From Pseudomonas denitrificans (nom. rej.) (GTDB lineage: Bacteria > Pseudomonadota > Gammaproteobacteria > Pseudomonadales > Pseudomonadaceae), in contig NZ_CP043626.1 in NCBI RefSeq assembly GCF_008807415.1, positions 372,001 to 436,000 on the forward strand: a stretch of 64,000 bases of DNA. The letters run 5' to 3'. This document shows positions 35,999 through 47,688 of the stretch, piece after piece. Each line of letters starts with the position of its first letter. Positions within the stretch are counted from its first letter, which is position 1. Made by a program: the position numbers and the translations under genes. The notes below the pieces were generated by a model. It had not been told where the DNA came from, ran no database searches, and was given only the letters and a program-made list of their open reading frames with translations.

Positions 35999-37429
35999 AT
36001 GACCGACACGCACGAAAACCTTGAAGAACTTACCCCAGCCCCGGCCGGCGAGAAACTGCAGAAAGTCCTCGCCCGCATGGGCGTCGGCTCGCGCCGCGAC
36101 GTCGAAGCCTGGATCGAAGAAGGCCGCGTCAAGGTCAATGGCGCCGTGGCCACCCTCGGCCAGCGCGTAGGCGACCGCGATGCCATCGCCGTCGATGACC
36201 GCCTGCTCAAGCGCGAGAAGATCGAAGAGCACGTCCGTCGCGTGCTGATCTACAACAAGCCCGAAGGCGAAGTCTGCACCCGCGACGATCCGGAAGGCCG
36301 CCCGACCGTGTTCGACCGCCTGCCGCGCCTGCGCAGTGGCCGCTGGATCAACGTCGGCCGCCTGGACATCAACACCACCGGCCTGCTGATGTTCACCACC
36401 GACGGTGAGCTGGCCAACCGCCTGATGCACCCGTCCTACGAAATGGACCGCGAGTACGCCGTGCGCGTGCGTGGCGAAGTCGACGAAGAGATGATCGAGC
36501 GCCTGAAAGCCGGCGTGATGCTCGAAGACGGCCCGGCCAAGTTCAGCGACATCCAGGAAGCGCCGGGTGGCGAAGGCTTCAACCACTGGTACCACGTGGT
36601 GGTGATGGAAGGCCGTAACCGCGAAGTCCGCCGCCTGTGGGAATCCCAGGGCGTGGTGGTCAGCCGCCTGAAGCGCGTGCGCTTCGGACCGGTCTTCCTG
36701 ACCTCCGAGCTGACCATGGGCCGCTACCGCGAGATGGGCCAGCGCGAGCTGGACATCCTCAGCGAGGAAGTCGGCCTGACGCCGATCGCCCTGCCGGCGG
36801 TCTCCACCAAGACCAAGGAAAAGGTCGAGCGCCAGGAGCGCAAGCTCGGCAAGAAGCTGGCGCCCAGCGAGCGTCCGGGCCGTGGCTCGCGTACCCGCAC
36901 CGAGCGCGCCGAAGGCGAGCGTCCGCAGCGTGCTCCGCGTCCGGCTGCTGGTGAGCGTCCGGCCCGTGCTCCGCGCGATTCGGACGAGCGTCCGGCTCGC
37001 GCTCCGCGTGATGCAGGCGACCGTCCGGCGCGCGCCCCGCGTGGTGATTCCGCCGACAGCCGCGCCCCGCGCAAGCCGCGTGACGCCGGTGGTGATCGTC
37101 CTGCTCGTGCTCCGCGCGATGCGGGTGATCGCCCGGCTCGTGGCCCGCGCAGCGATGCTGGTGAAGGCCGCGCTCCGCGCAAACCGCGTGACGCTGGTGG
37201 CGATCGTCCTGCTCGCGCTCCGCGTGACGGCGCCGATCGTCCGGCCCGTGGTCCGCGCAGCGATGCCGGCGAAGGCCGCGCACCGCGCAAGGCGCCGAGC
37301 GACCGCCCGGCTCGCGAGAAAGGCGCCCCGCTGGCCGAGCGTCCCGGCAAGCCAGTCGCCCGCAAGCCGATCGCCAAGCGTCGTCCGCAAGCTGCCGGTG
37401 ACGGCATGCGTCCGGGCTTCAAGCGCTAA
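35999..37429 (+). CDS. rluB: RluB-type 23S rRNA pseudouridine synthase with long repetitive basic tail
   Basis: A 476-aa protein. The S4 RNA-binding domain ([19 protein letters not shown]) is followed by an RsuA/RluB-family catalytic domain with the active-site Asp in [14 protein letters not shown], and [14 protein letters not shown]. The family modifies U2605 of 23S rRNA. From about residue 280 the tail is a run of Arg/Pro/Ala/Asp repeats (DRPARAPRD type), far longer than the catalytic core requires and likely disordered and RNA-binding. GGGAGG lies upstream of ATG 35999. A terminator follows. Confidence 0.9.
   Translation: MTDTHENLEELTPAPAGEKLQKVLARMGVGSRRDVEAWIEEGRVKVNGAVATLGQRVGDRDAIAVDDRLLKREKIEEHVRRVLIYNKPEGEVCTRDDPEGRPTVFDRLPRLRSGRWINVGRLDINTTGLLMFTTDGELANRLMHPSYEMDREYAVRVRGEVDEEMIERLKAGVMLEDGPAKFSDIQEAPGGEGFNHWYHVVVMEGRNREVRRLWESQGVVVSRLKRVRFGPVFLTSELTMGRYREMGQRELDILSEEVGLTPIALPAVSTKTKEKVERQERKLGKKLAPSERPGRGSRTRTERAEGERPQRAPRPAAGERPARAPRDSDERPARAPRDAGDRPARAPRGDSADSRAPRKPRDAGGDRPARAPRDAGDRPARGPRSDAGEGRAPRKPRDAGGDRPARAPRDGADRPARGPRSDAGEGRAPRKAPSDRPAREKGAPLAERPGKPVARKPIAKRRPQAAGDGMRPGFKR
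37061..37276 (+). repeat. Two tandem 108-base units in the rluB tail
   Basis: Units 37061-37168 and 37169-37276 encode nearly the same 36 residues ([11 protein letters not shown]... to ...RSDAGEG), and a third copy starts at 37277. Shorter [13 protein letters not shown] repeats extend on both sides (about 36930-37330). DNA copies differ mostly at third positions, so the protein repeat is being kept. Confidence 0.85.
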
Positions 37430-37450
37430 GCGACAGCAGTAAATGAAGAA

Positions 37451-37472
37451 GGGCTCCTCGGAGCCCTTTTTT
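37451..37472 (+). terminator. Rho-independent terminator of rluB
   Basis: GGGCTC (37451-37456) pairs with GAGCCC (37461-37466) around a CTCG loop, followed by six T. Confidence 0.92.
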
Positions 37473-37541
37473 ATTGCCTGCGATTGGGGGGGAAAGCATC
37501 GCGCTGTCGACCCGGCAGCGCTCCTGCAGCCGAGGCAGGCG

Positions 37542-38480
37542 TCAGCTGGCGCAGGCCAGCCGGTTGCGACCGTCGCGCTTGGCCTCGTAGAGGGCGTTGT
37601 CTGCCCGGCGCAGTAGATCGTCCACCGACTCGCCGCCATTGAGTGTCGCGCAGCCCAGGCTGATGGACAGCGGCAAGCGCTTGCCGTCGGCGGCCAGGTT
37701 CAGCTCCTCCACGGCAGCGCGAAGCCGTTCGCCCACCTGCACGGCGGAGACGCCGGGGGTGTTGGAGAGCAGCACGAGGAACTCCTCGCCGCCGAAGCGG
37801 AACACCATGTCGACGTTGCGCAGGCTGTTCTTCAGTGCCGTGGCCACGACGCGCAAGGCGTCGTCGCCGACGCTGTGGCCGTGCTCGTCGTTGATCTGCT
37901 TGAAGTGGTCAAGGTCGAGCATGAGGATCGACAGCGGCAGCAGGTGCCGCCGCGCCACCTCGACCTCGCGGCCCAGAGTCTGGTCCATGGCGATGCGGTT
38001 GCCGGTGCCGGTCAGCGCATCACGCAGTGCCGACTGCACGGCGGCGCGGTAGAGCAGGGCGTTGCGCAGCGGGTAGAGCAGGCAGGCCATCAGCGATTCC
38101 AGCTGCGACAGCTCGGCCTCGGAGAAGCGCCGGGCGCGGCGGAAGCTGATCTCGCCGAGGTATTCGCTACCGTGGGTCAGGCGGTAGTCGGCGCTGTGCC
38201 GGGCCGCCTCGCCGAACTCCAGGCGCAGGTCGGCGCCGGCGTGGTAGTAGGCCATGTATTCCACCGGCAGCATCTGCTGGATCTCGCGGAAGAACACCGC
38301 CAGGATGCGCTCGGCCTCCAGGCTCACCTGCAATTGCAGGTTCAACTGCTGGCGCAATTCCAGCAGGTCCAGCGGACGCCGCGAGAGAGGGCGGGTGTCC
38401 TGGCTGGCTGCGCGCTGGAGCTTGGCAGCATCGAAATCGATGGTGTTGGACTGCTTGGGAGGAACCATGGCGGTGACCAT
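37542..38480 (-). CDS. GGDEF-domain diguanylate cyclase
   Basis: A 312-aa cytosolic enzyme that makes cyclic di-GMP. The C-terminal GGDEF domain has the intact active site RFGGEEF and the DALTGTGNR, LDLDHFKQINDEHGH and ADNALYEAKRDGRNR motifs. The N-terminal 150 residues look like a GAF-type sensor (MAYYHAGADLRLEFG). No membrane segment and no EAL domain. An RxxD inhibitory site before the GGEEF is not evident. The start could be Met1 or Met5; neither has a clear ribosome site. Confidence 0.9.
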   Translation of the reverse strand: MVTAMVPPKQSNTIDFDAAKLQRAASQDTRPLSRRPLDLLELRQQLNLQLQVSLEAERILAVFFREIQQMLPVEYMAYYHAGADLRLEFGEAARHSADYRLTHGSEYLGEISFRRARRFSEAELSQLESLMACLLYPLRNALLYRAAVQSALRDALTGTGNRIAMDQTLGREVEVARRHLLPLSILMLDLDHFKQINDEHGHSVGDDALRVVATALKNSLRNVDMVFRFGGEEFLVLLSNTPGVSAVQVGERLRAAVEELNLAADGKRLPLSISLGCATLNGGESVDDLLRRADNALYEAKRDGRNRLACAS

Positions 38481-38735
38481 TTTTACGGCGTTTGCGAAGG
38501 ACAGAGCGATTTCCGTGCCAGGGCGCGGAAAGGCCTGAAAAGACGCCGTATTGACCGACCGATGGCGGTCAGGGTTCCCGAGGGGAGGAAGGTTTCGCCA
38601 GAAGTCTGGCGAAATAGTGGCACTTTGCCTGAGGGTGGTGAGCGATGGAGCCGGAAAATTGGCGGAAAGCGGCGTGGTTGCTGGGCTGCAGGCCGACGCC
38701 GCTGGTACGTCCGTGCCGGATCTTCAGGGGCGGAA

Positions 38736-39479
38736 TCAGTCCTGGGCGTTGAAGGCCTGGCCGTTCACACCCTGGCTGTCCGGGCCCATGAGGTACAGGT
38801 AGACCGGCATGATCTCTTCCGGCGCCGGGTTGTTGTAGGCGTTCTCGCCCGGATAGGCGTGGGCGCGCATGGCGGTCCGGGTGGCGCCGGGGTTGACGCT
38901 GTTGGCGCGCACGCGGGTGATGTCCTCGCACTCGTCCGCCAGCACCTGCATCAGGCCCTCGGTGGCGAACTTCGATACCGCGTAGGCGCCCCAGTAGGCC
39001 CGACCCTTGCGGCCAACGCTGCTGGAGGTGAAGACCACCGAGGCGTCCTCGGAGAGCTTGAGCAGCGGCAACAGGGTGTGGGTGAGGCTGAACATGGCGT
39101 TGACGTTCACCTGCATGACGCGGGTGAAGTTGTCCGTGGATATCTGCTCGATGGGCGAGCGCAGGCCGAGGATCGAGGCGTTGTGCAGCAGGCCGTCGAG
39201 CTTGCCGAATTCTTTCTCGATCATCGCCGCCAGTTCGTCGTACTGGTGCGGCAGGGTGGTTTCCAGGTTCAGCGGAATCACCACCGGTTCCGGATGGCCC
39301 GCGGCGACGATCAGGTCGTAGACCTCGTTGAGGTAGTCCTCGGTCTTGCCCAGCAGCAGCACGGTGGCACCGTGGGCGGCGAAGGCGAGCGAGGCGGCCC
39401 GGCCGATACCGCGGCCGGCGCCGGTCACCAGGATCACGCGGCCCTTGAGCAGGTCGGGGCGGGCGGAATAGTCGAACAT
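38736..39479 (-). CDS. yciK: YciK-family SDR oxidoreductase
   Basis: A 247-aa short-chain dehydrogenase of the YciK type: cofactor loop TGAGRGIGRA, HNASILG, catalytic TSSSVGRKGRAYWGAYAVSK, and GVNGQAFNAQD at the end. The reaction is not established. It sits at the end of the mupP-ubiG leftward group, an order conserved in Pseudomonas, with a 58-base gap from mupP. Confidence 0.88.
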   Translation of the reverse strand: MFDYSARPDLLKGRVILVTGAGRGIGRAASLAFAAHGATVLLLGKTEDYLNEVYDLIVAAGHPEPVVIPLNLETTLPHQYDELAAMIEKEFGKLDGLLHNASILGLRSPIEQISTDNFTRVMQVNVNAMFSLTHTLLPLLKLSEDASVVFTSSSVGRKGRAYWGAYAVSKFATEGLMQVLADECEDITRVRANSVNPGATRTAMRAHAYPGENAYNNPAPEEIMPVYLYLMGPDSQGVNGQAFNAQD

Positions 39480-39537
39480 GGTTTCTCCTTGGCGGAACCC
39501 GTCAGCGCGACGGACAACGGGCTCGCGGGGATGGGGC

Positions 39538-40215
39538 TCAGCAGGAGCAGAGGGCGCGGTCGAGGACGGCGAGCAGGTCGCGGGGTGCGTCGACGATGAC
39601 GTCGGCGCCCCAGTGCGCGGGGTTGTCGTCCGGGTGGATATAGCCGTAGCGCACGGCCGCGGTCTTGGTCCCGGCGGCGCGGCCCGACTCGATATCGCGC
39701 AGGTCGTCACCGATGAACAGCACTTCGGACGGGTCGACCTTCAGCTGGCTGCAGGCCAGCAGGAGCATTTCCGGGTCCGGCTTGCTCCTGGTCACGTGGT
39801 CCGGGCAGACCAGGACGGCGGAGCGCTCGGCCAGGCCGAGCTGCTCCATGATCGGCGCGGCGAAACGCACCGGCTTGTTGGTCACCACACCCCAGATCAG
39901 GCGCGACTGCTCGATGCTCTCCAGCAGTTCGGCCATGCCGTCGTACGGGCGGGTGAAGACGGCGCAATGCTCCTGGTAGCGGTCGAGGAACTCCTGGCGC
40001 AGGGCCTCGAAGCCGGGGGCTTCCGGGTCCATGTCGAAGGTCGCGGCAACCATGGCGCGGGCGCCGCCGGAGACCACGTCCTGGATGCGCTGGTCATCGA
40101 TTGGCGCACGACCATGGGCGGCAAGCATCGCCTGGCACACGGCGATGAAGTCCGGCGCGGTGTCCAGCAGCGTGCCGTCCATGTCGAAGAGAACCGCTCT
40201 GAGCATGCGACTCAC
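39538..40215 (-). CDS. mupP: N-acetylmuramic acid 6-phosphate phosphatase MupP
   Basis: A 225-aa HAD-family phosphatase. The DMDGTLLDT nucleophile motif, TNKP, and the late [14 protein letters not shown] motif are complete. In pseudomonads MupP dephosphorylates MurNAc-6-P in the anhydro-MurNAc recycling route that bypasses de novo UDP-MurNAc synthesis and gives intrinsic fosfomycin tolerance. Its ATG overlaps the ubiG stop (ATGA), the same coupling as in other pseudomonads, which separates it from generic phosphoglycolate phosphatases. Confidence 0.88.
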   Translation of the reverse strand: MSRMLRAVLFDMDGTLLDTAPDFIAVCQAMLAAHGRAPIDDQRIQDVVSGGARAMVAATFDMDPEAPGFEALRQEFLDRYQEHCAVFTRPYDGMAELLESIEQSRLIWGVVTNKPVRFAAPIMEQLGLAERSAVLVCPDHVTRSKPDPEMLLLACSQLKVDPSEVLFIGDDLRDIESGRAAGTKTAAVRYGYIHPDDNPAHWGADVIVDAPRDLLAVLDRALCSC

Positions 40216-40910
40216 TCCTCGCGCAGGGTCTGGATCATGTAGTTGACGTCGACGTCGCCCGCCAGCTTGTAGTGCTTGGTCAGCGGGTTGTAGGTCAGGC
40301 CGATGATGTCCTTGACCGCCAGGCCCGCGTCACGCGACCAGGCGCCCAGCTCGGAGGGACGGATGAACTTCTTGAAGTCGTGGGTGCCGCGCGGCAGCAG
40401 GCGCATCACGTACTCCGCACCAACGATGGCAAACAGGTAGGCCTTCGGGTTGCGGTTGATGGTGGAGAAGAACACCTGGCCGCCGGGCTTGACCATCCGG
40501 TAGCAGGCGCGGATGACCGAGGCCGGGGCCGGCACGTGCTCGAGCATCTCCAGGCAGGTCACCACGTCGAACTGCTCGGGCATCTCTTCGGCCAGGTCTT
40601 CGGCGGTGATGCGGCGGTATTCCACCGGCACGCCGGATTCCAGCTGGTGCAATTGGGCGACCGCCAGGGGCGCTTCGCCCATGTCGATGCCGGTGACGGT
40701 GGCGCCGCGCTGGGCCATGGCTTCGCTGAGGATGCCGCCGCCGCAGCCGACGTCGAGCACCTTCTTGCCGGCGAGGCTGACGCGCTCGTCGATCCAGTTG
40801 ACCCGCAGCGGGTTGATGTCGTGCAGGGGCTTGAACTCGCTTTCGCGGTCCCACCAGCGGTGGGCGAGGGCCTCGAATTTGGCGATCTCGGCGTGGTCGA
40901 CGTTGCTCAT
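40212..40910 (-). CDS. ubiG: Ubiquinone biosynthesis O-methyltransferase UbiG
   Basis: A 232-aa SAM-dependent enzyme performing both O-methylations of ubiquinone synthesis. The SAM-binding motif [17 protein letters not shown] and post-motif [10 protein letters not shown] are present, with [11 protein letters not shown] and [13 protein letters not shown] following; SRDWWDR-like [20 protein letters not shown] lies at the N-terminus. ATG 40910 with GGGA upstream. It is first of the ubiG-mupP-yciK group. Confidence 0.95.
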   Translation of the reverse strand: MSNVDHAEIAKFEALAHRWWDRESEFKPLHDINPLRVNWIDERVSLAGKKVLDVGCGGGILSEAMAQRGATVTGIDMGEAPLAVAQLHQLESGVPVEYRRITAEDLAEEMPEQFDVVTCLEMLEHVPAPASVIRACYRMVKPGGQVFFSTINRNPKAYLFAIVGAEYVMRLLPRGTHDFKKFIRPSELGAWSRDAGLAVKDIIGLTYNPLTKHYKLAGDVDVNYMIQTLREE

Positions 40911-41021
40911 GGTGTCCCTATTGATCAAAAAGCTGGAAACGAAGGCTGACTATGATGCCAGCTTCGTTCACTGGATGGGGCGCGGCATGACAGATTGTCG
41001 CAGCGCCAGGGGCGTCGGGGC

Positions 41022-42347
41022 TCAGGCGCCGGCGATCCTGCGGCCCCACTCGCCGGCGACGGCGATCAGGCGTTCTTCGTCCAGGCGGGTGAGCTTGCCG
41101 TTGTCCAGCAGTTGCTTGCCGCCGACCCAGACATGCCGCACGCAGTCGCGGCCGCTGGCGTAGATGACCTGCGAGACCGGCTCGTACACCGGCTGCTGGG
41201 CCAGTCCCGAGAGGTCGAAGGCAGTGAGGTCGGCGGACTTGCCCAGCTCCAGACTGCCGGTTTCCTGCTCCATGCCCAGCGCGCGGGCGCCGTTCAGGGT
41301 GGCCATGCGCAGCGCACGGTGGGCGTCCAGCGCGGTGGCCTGGCCGGCCACGGCCTTGGCCAGCAGCGCGGCGGTGCGGGTTTCGCCGAGCAGGTCGAGG
41401 TCATTGTTGCTGGCGGCGCCGTCGGTGCCGATGGCGATGTTGACGCCGGCCTGCCCCAACCGCTCCACCGGGCAGAAGCCGCTGGCCAGCTTGAGGTTGG
41501 ATTCCGGGCAATGCACCACCGAGCTGTTGGTTTCCACCAGCATGACCAGGTCCTCGTCGTTCACCTGGGTCATGTGTACCGCCTGGAAGCGCGGGCCGAG
41601 CAGGCCGAGACGGTGCAGGCGGGCCAGCGGCCGTTCGCCGTGCTTCTCCACTGCCTGCTGGACCTCGAAGGCGGTCTCGTGGACGTGCATGTGGATGCCG
41701 GCGTCGAGCTCCTCGGCGAGCATCAGGATGTTTTCCAGCTTGTCGTCGCTGACCGTGTAGGGCGCGTGCGGGCCGAAGGCGACCTTGATGCGCGGGTGGT
41801 GCTTGAGGTCGTCGCGCAGCGCCAGGCCCTGGCGGATCGCCTCGTCGGCGTCGCGGGCGCCGGGGATCGGGAAGTCCAGCACCGGCACGCTGATCTGCGC
41901 GCGCACGCCGGCCTTGTGCACCACCTCGCAGGCGACCTGCGGAAAGAAGTACATGTCCGAGAAGCAGGTGATGCCGCCCTTGAGCTGCTCGGCGATGGCC
42001 AGCTCGGTGCCGTCGCGGACGAAGTCCTCGCTGACCCACTTGGCTTCCGACGGCCAGATGTGCTCCTGCAGCCAGGTCATCAGCGCCAGGTCGTCCGCCA
42101 GGCCGCGGAACAGGCTCATCGCCGCGTGGCCGTGGGCGTTGATCAGGCCGGGGGAGAGCAGCATGCCCGGCAGCTCGCGGGTTTCCGTGGCCGGATGGCG
42201 CAGCGCTTCGGCGCGCGGGGCGAGCAGGGCGATGCGGCCGTCGCGGATGCCCAGGCCGTGATCGCGCAGGACGACGCCAGCGGGCTCGACGGGGACGATC
42301 CAGGTGGGGAAGAGCAGCAGGTCGAGCGGGACTTTTTCGGTCGGCAT
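41022..42347 (-). CDS. mtaD: 5'-methylthioadenosine deaminase (TRZ/ATZ amidohydrolase family)
   Basis: A 441-aa metal-dependent amidohydrolase. Zinc-ligand motifs [15 protein letters not shown] (HxH), HMHVHET, HMTQV and [13 protein letters not shown] are complete, the pattern of MTA/SAH deaminases. In pseudomonads the enzyme converts methylthioadenosine to methylthioinosine, the first step of a variant methionine salvage pathway. The divergent neighbour mtnA acts two steps later, supporting this over other TRZ/ATZ activities. Confidence 0.88.
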   Translation of the reverse strand: MPTEKVPLDLLLFPTWIVPVEPAGVVLRDHGLGIRDGRIALLAPRAEALRHPATETRELPGMLLSPGLINAHGHAAMSLFRGLADDLALMTWLQEHIWPSEAKWVSEDFVRDGTELAIAEQLKGGITCFSDMYFFPQVACEVVHKAGVRAQISVPVLDFPIPGARDADEAIRQGLALRDDLKHHPRIKVAFGPHAPYTVSDDKLENILMLAEELDAGIHMHVHETAFEVQQAVEKHGERPLARLHRLGLLGPRFQAVHMTQVNDEDLVMLVETNSSVVHCPESNLKLASGFCPVERLGQAGVNIAIGTDGAASNNDLDLLGETRTAALLAKAVAGQATALDAHRALRMATLNGARALGMEQETGSLELGKSADLTAFDLSGLAQQPVYEPVSQVIYASGRDCVRHVWVGGKQLLDNGKLTRLDEERLIAVAGEWGRRIAGA

Positions 42348-42498
42348 GAAGCGCATCCTGGGCGCGTGGATAAAGGCGCCGAGTATAGCCGAGCACCAGG
42401 GCTTCAGGCTCGGTATACTCGGCCGTTTCCCGGTGTTTCCGGGTGATTCCCGTGGCGCCGGAGCGGCCCGCGATTCCATTGAAATGAAGAGGTGTTCC

Positions 42499-43575
<1,077 letters not shown>

Positions 43576-43807
43576 CGGGGCCTGCGGCAATTCATCGAGG
43601 GGCTTGGCCGAGGGTAGGGTTTGACCCTGGCTTGTGGTAAGCTCCGACGGTTCTTGATGGGGCATTTTTTCGGCCCCACAGCATCGCGGATCAACGGCCA
43701 AGTCGTTGATTTGTAGAGAGTCGGTGGCGCTTTGATGGCGCACCGCGCTCCGCCGGGCTCAGGACGGGCTTGGCGGAGTCCCATTTGAAAAAGGAACCAG
43801 GCTTCTC

Positions 43808-46588
43808 ATGGGCGAACTGGCCAAAGAAATCCTCCCGGTCAACATCGAAGACGAACTCCGACAGTCCTACCTCGATTACGCCATGAGCGTGATCGTCGGT
43901 CGTGCCCTGCCCGATGCGCGCGACGGCTTGAAGCCCGTGCATCGCCGCGTCCTGTACGCCATGAGCGAGCTGGGCAACGACTGGAACAAGCCCTACAAGA
44001 AGTCCGCCCGTGTGGTCGGCGACGTGATCGGTAAGTACCACCCGCACGGCGACACCGCGGTGTACGACACCATCGTCCGCATGGCCCAGCCGTTCTCGCT
44101 GCGCTACATGCTGGTCGACGGCCAGGGCAACTTCGGTTCGGTGGACGGCGACAACGCCGCAGCCATGCGATACACCGAAGTGCGCATGTCCAAGCTCGCC
44201 CATGAGCTGCTGGCGGACCTGGACAAGGAAACCGTCGACTGGGTGCCCAACTACGACGGCACCGAGCAGATCCCGGCGGTCATGCCGACCAAGATCCCGA
44301 ACCTGCTGGTCAACGGCTCCAGCGGTATCGCCGTGGGCATGGCGACCAACATTCCGCCGCACAACCTCACCGAGGTGATCGACGGCTGTCTGGCGCTGAT
44401 GGACAACCCCGAGCTGTCCATCGATGACCTGATGCAGTACATCCCCGGCCCGGACTTCCCGACCGCGGGCATCATCAACGGCCGTGCGGGCATCATCGAG
44501 GCCTATCGCACCGGTCGTGGCCGCGTCTATATCCGTGCCCGCGCCACCATCGAGGACATGGAGAAGGGCGGCAACCGCCAGCAGATCATCATCACCGAGC
44601 TGCCCTACCAGCTGAACAAGGCCCGTCTGATCGAGAAGATCGCCGAGCTGGTGAAAGAGAAGAAGATCGAAGGCATCACCGAGCTGCGCGACGAGTCCGA
44701 CAAGGACGGCATGCGTGTGGTCATCGAGCTGCGTCGCGGGGAAGTGGGCGAGGTCGTGCTGAACAACCTCTACGCCCAGACCCAGCTGCAGAGCGTCTTC
44801 GGTATCAACGTGGTGGCCCTGGTCGATGGCCAGCCGCGCACGATGAACCTCAAGGACATGCTCGAGGTGTTCATCCGTCACCGCCGTGAAGTGGTGACCC
44901 GCCGGACCGTCTACGAGCTGCGCAAGGCGCGCGAGCGTGGCCACATCCTCGAAGGTCAGGCCGTTGCCCTGTCGAACATCGACCCGGTGATCGAACTGAT
45001 CAAGACCTCGCCGACCCCGGCCGAGGCCAAGGAGCGCCTGATCGCCACTGGCTGGGAATCCAGCGCCGTGGAAGCGATGGTCGAGCGCGCCGGCGCCGAT
45101 GCCTGCCGTCCGGAAGACCTGGACCCGCAGTACGGCCTGCGTGACGGCAAGTACTTCCTGTCGCCGGAACAGGCCCAGGCCATCCTGGAATTGCGCCTGC
45201 ACCGCCTGACTGGCCTGGAGCACGAGAAGCTCCTGTCCGAGTATCAGGAAATCCTCACCCTGATCGGCGAGCTGATCCGTATCCTGACCAGCCCCGAGCG
45301 CCTGATGGAAGTCATCCGCGAGGAACTGGAGAAGGTCAAGGCCGAGTTCGGCGACGCCCGCCGCACCGAGATCGTCGCCTCGCAGATGGACCTGACCATC
45401 GCCGACCTGATCACCGAAGAAGAGCGCGTGGTGACCATCTCCCATGGCGGCTACGCCAAGTCCCAGCCGCTGGCCGCCTACGAGGCCCAGCGTCGCGGTG
45501 GCAAGGGCAAGTCCGCCAGTGGCGTGAAGGACGAGGACTACATCGAGCACCTGCTGGTCGCCAACAGCCACGCCACCCTGCTGCTGTTCTCCAGCAAGGG
45601 CAAGGTCTACTGGCTGCGCACCTTCGAGATCCCGGAAGCCTCGCGTACCGCCCGTGGCCGTCCGCTGGTGAACCTGCTGCCGCTGGACGAGGGCGAGCGC
45701 ATCACCGCGATGCTGCAGATCGACCTGGAAGCCGTGCGCGCCCAGTTCGCCGGCGACGAGAACGATGACGACGACGTGGTCGCCGAGCAGGTCGCCGAAG
45801 TAGTGGAAGCCGAAGAGGCCGAAGAGGGCGACGACGCCGACTTCAGCCAAGACGAGCCGACCGGCGCGTACATCTTCATGGCCACCATGAAAGGCACCGT
45901 GAAGAAGACCCCGCTGATCCAGTTCACCAAGCCGCGCTCCAACGGCCTGATCGCCCTGAAGCTGGAAGAGGGTGACTCGCTGATCGCCGCCGCCATCACC
46001 GACGGTTCGAAGGACGTGATGATGTTCTCCGACGCCGGCAAGGTCATCCGCTTCAAGGAAAGCAAGGTGCGCATCATGGGCCGTAACGCCCGTGGCGTGC
46101 GCGGCATGCGCCTGGCCGAAGGCCAGCGCATCATCTCCATGCTGATCCCCGAGTGCCGCGAAGCGCAGATCCTCAGCGCCTCCGAGCGTGGCTACGGCAA
46201 GCGCACCCCGCTGGCCGACTACCCGCGTCGCGGTCGTGGTGGCCAGGGCGTGATCGCCATGGTGATCAACGAGCGTAACGGTAACCTGGTGGGCGCCGTA
46301 CAGGTGCTGGACGGCGAGGAGATCATGCTGATTTCCGACCAGGGCACCCTGGTGCGTACCCGTGTCGACGAAGTCCGCGGCGCTGGCCGTAACACCCAGG
46401 GCGTGATCCTCATCAAGCTGGCCGCCGACGAGACCGTCGTGGGTCTGGAGCGGGTGCAGGAGCCGACGGTGGTGGAAGACGAAGACGACGTCATCGACGG
46501 CGAGATCGTCGAGGGCGAAGTGTCGGAAGAGAACCCAGAAGCAGGCGAAGCTGCGGCTGAAGAAGCCCCGCAGGCCAGCGAAGACTGA
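43808..46588 (+). CDS. gyrA: DNA gyrase subunit A
   Basis: A 926-aa subunit that cuts and rejoins DNA during negative supercoiling. Catalytic Tyr122 lies in AMRYTEV. The quinolone-resistance region keeps wild-type Thr83 and Asp87 (HGDTAVYD), so no classical resistance change. The GyrA box QRRGGKG is present for DNA wrapping. The C-terminal domain has the Pseudomonas-type acidic insertion ([20 protein letters not shown]) and acidic tail. It precedes serC, the conserved genus order. Confidence 0.98.
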   Translation: MGELAKEILPVNIEDELRQSYLDYAMSVIVGRALPDARDGLKPVHRRVLYAMSELGNDWNKPYKKSARVVGDVIGKYHPHGDTAVYDTIVRMAQPFSLRYMLVDGQGNFGSVDGDNAAAMRYTEVRMSKLAHELLADLDKETVDWVPNYDGTEQIPAVMPTKIPNLLVNGSSGIAVGMATNIPPHNLTEVIDGCLALMDNPELSIDDLMQYIPGPDFPTAGIINGRAGIIEAYRTGRGRVYIRARATIEDMEKGGNRQQIIITELPYQLNKARLIEKIAELVKEKKIEGITELRDESDKDGMRVVIELRRGEVGEVVLNNLYAQTQLQSVFGINVVALVDGQPRTMNLKDMLEVFIRHRREVVTRRTVYELRKARERGHILEGQAVALSNIDPVIELIKTSPTPAEAKERLIATGWESSAVEAMVERAGADACRPEDLDPQYGLRDGKYFLSPEQAQAILELRLHRLTGLEHEKLLSEYQEILTLIGELIRILTSPERLMEVIREELEKVKAEFGDARRTEIVASQMDLTIADLITEEERVVTISHGGYAKSQPLAAYEAQRRGGKGKSASGVKDEDYIEHLLVANSHATLLLFSSKGKVYWLRTFEIPEASRTARGRPLVNLLPLDEGERITAMLQIDLEAVRAQFAGDENDDDDVVAEQVAEVVEAEEAEEGDDADFSQDEPTGAYIFMATMKGTVKKTPLIQFTKPRSNGLIALKLEEGDSLIAAAITDGSKDVMMFSDAGKVIRFKESKVRIMGRNARGVRGMRLAEGQRIISMLIPECREAQILSASERGYGKRTPLADYPRRGRGGQGVIAMVINERNGNLVGAVQVLDGEEIMLISDQGTLVRTRVDEVRGAGRNTQGVILIKLAADETVVGLERVQEPTVVEDEDDVIDGEIVEGEVSEENPEAGEAAAEEAPQASED

Positions 46589-46602
46589 TAGCGAGAGTGG
46601 AT

Positions 46603-47688
46603 GTGAGCAAGCGAGCCTTTAACTTCTGCGCCGGTCCTGCGGCGCTTCCCACCGAGGTGCTGGAGCGCGCCCGCGCCGAACTGCTGGATTGGCAGGGCAA
46701 GGGCCTGTCGGTCATGGAGATGAGCCACCGTAGCGACGACTACGTGGCCATCGCCGAGAAGGCCGAACAGGACCTGCGCGACCTGATGGGCGTGCCGTCG
46801 AACTACAAGGTGCTGTTCCTGCAGGGCGGCGCCAGCCAGCAGTTCGCCGAGATCCCGCTGAACCTGCTGCCCGAAGACGGCGTGGCGGACTACGTGGAAA
46901 CCGGCATCTGGTCGAAGAAGGCCATCGAAGAGGCTCGCCGCTACGGCAACGTCAACGTGGTTGCCAGTGCGTCCAAGTACGACTACTTCGCCATCCCCGG
47001 GCAGAACGAGTGGAACCTGTCCAAGGACGCCGCCTACCTGCACTACGCGTCCAACGAGACCATCGGCGGCCTGGAATTCGACTGGATTCCGGAAGTCGGT
47101 GACGTCCCGCTGGTGGTGGACATGTCCTCGGACATCCTCTCCCGTCCGACCGACGTGTCGAAGTTCGGCCTGATCTACGCCGGCGCGCAGAAGAACATCG
47201 GACCAAGCGGCCTGGTCGTCGTCATCGTTCGCGAAGACCTGCTGGGCCGCGCCCGCAGCATCTGCCCGACCATGCTCAACTACAAGGTCGCCGCCGATAA
47301 CGGCTCCATGTACAACACCCCGGCTACCTACTCCTGGTACCTCTCCGGCCTGGTCTTCGAGTGGCTGAAGGAGCAGGGCGGCGTCGATGCCATGGAGCAG
47401 CGCAACCGCGCCAAGAAGGACATGCTGTACGGCTTCATCGACAACAGCGACTTCTACACCAACCCGATCCAGCCCAGCGCCCGCTCCTGGATGAACGTGC
47501 CATTCCGCCTGGCCGACGAGAAGCTCGACAAGGCCTTCCTCGAAGGCGCCGATGCGCGCGGCCTGCTCAACCTGAAAGGCCACCGTTCGGTGGGCGGCAT
47601 GCGTGCCTCCATCTATAACGCCCTGGGCCTGGACGCCATCGAAGCCCTGGTTGGCTACATGGCCGAGTTCGAGAAGGAGCACGGCTGA
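46603..47688 (+). CDS. serC: Phosphoserine aminotransferase
   Basis: A 361-aa PLP enzyme making 3-phosphoserine (serine pathway) and 4-phosphohydroxythreonine (pyridoxal phosphate pathway). The start KRAFNFCAGPAALPTEVL and PLP lysine in YAGAQKNIGPSG are standard, as is MSHRSDDYV. I use GTG 46603 because homologues start with SKRAFNF; GTG 46597 adds two residues. Its stop shares a base with the pheA start (TGATG). Confidence 0.96.
   Translation: MSKRAFNFCAGPAALPTEVLERARAELLDWQGKGLSVMEMSHRSDDYVAIAEKAEQDLRDLMGVPSNYKVLFLQGGASQQFAEIPLNLLPEDGVADYVETGIWSKKAIEEARRYGNVNVVASASKYDYFAIPGQNEWNLSKDAAYLHYASNETIGGLEFDWIPEVGDVPLVVDMSSDILSRPTDVSKFGLIYAGAQKNIGPSGLVVVIVREDLLGRARSICPTMLNYKVAADNGSMYNTPATYSWYLSGLVFEWLKEQGGVDAMEQRNRAKKDMLYGFIDNSDFYTNPIQPSARSWMNVPFRLADEKLDKAFLEGADARGLLNLKGHRSVGGMRASIYNALGLDAIEALVGYMAEFEKEHG

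Noticed and set aside
36930..37330. CRISPR-like array
   Set aside because: Repeats are in-frame coding units with no unique spacers of constant length and no cas genes nearby.
36724..37422. Reverse-strand repetitive 232-aa frame opposite rluB
   Set aside because: It mirrors the Arg/Pro repeats of the forward tail and has no start signal of its own.
43620..43690. Sigma70 promoter or attenuator before gyrA
   Set aside because: A TTGACC and a TGGGGC/GCCCCA hairpin exist, but spacing to any -10 is wrong and the loop holds the T-run, so no confident call.
44040..44075. Fluoroquinolone-resistance mutation in gyrA
   Set aside because: Thr83 and Asp87 are both wild type.
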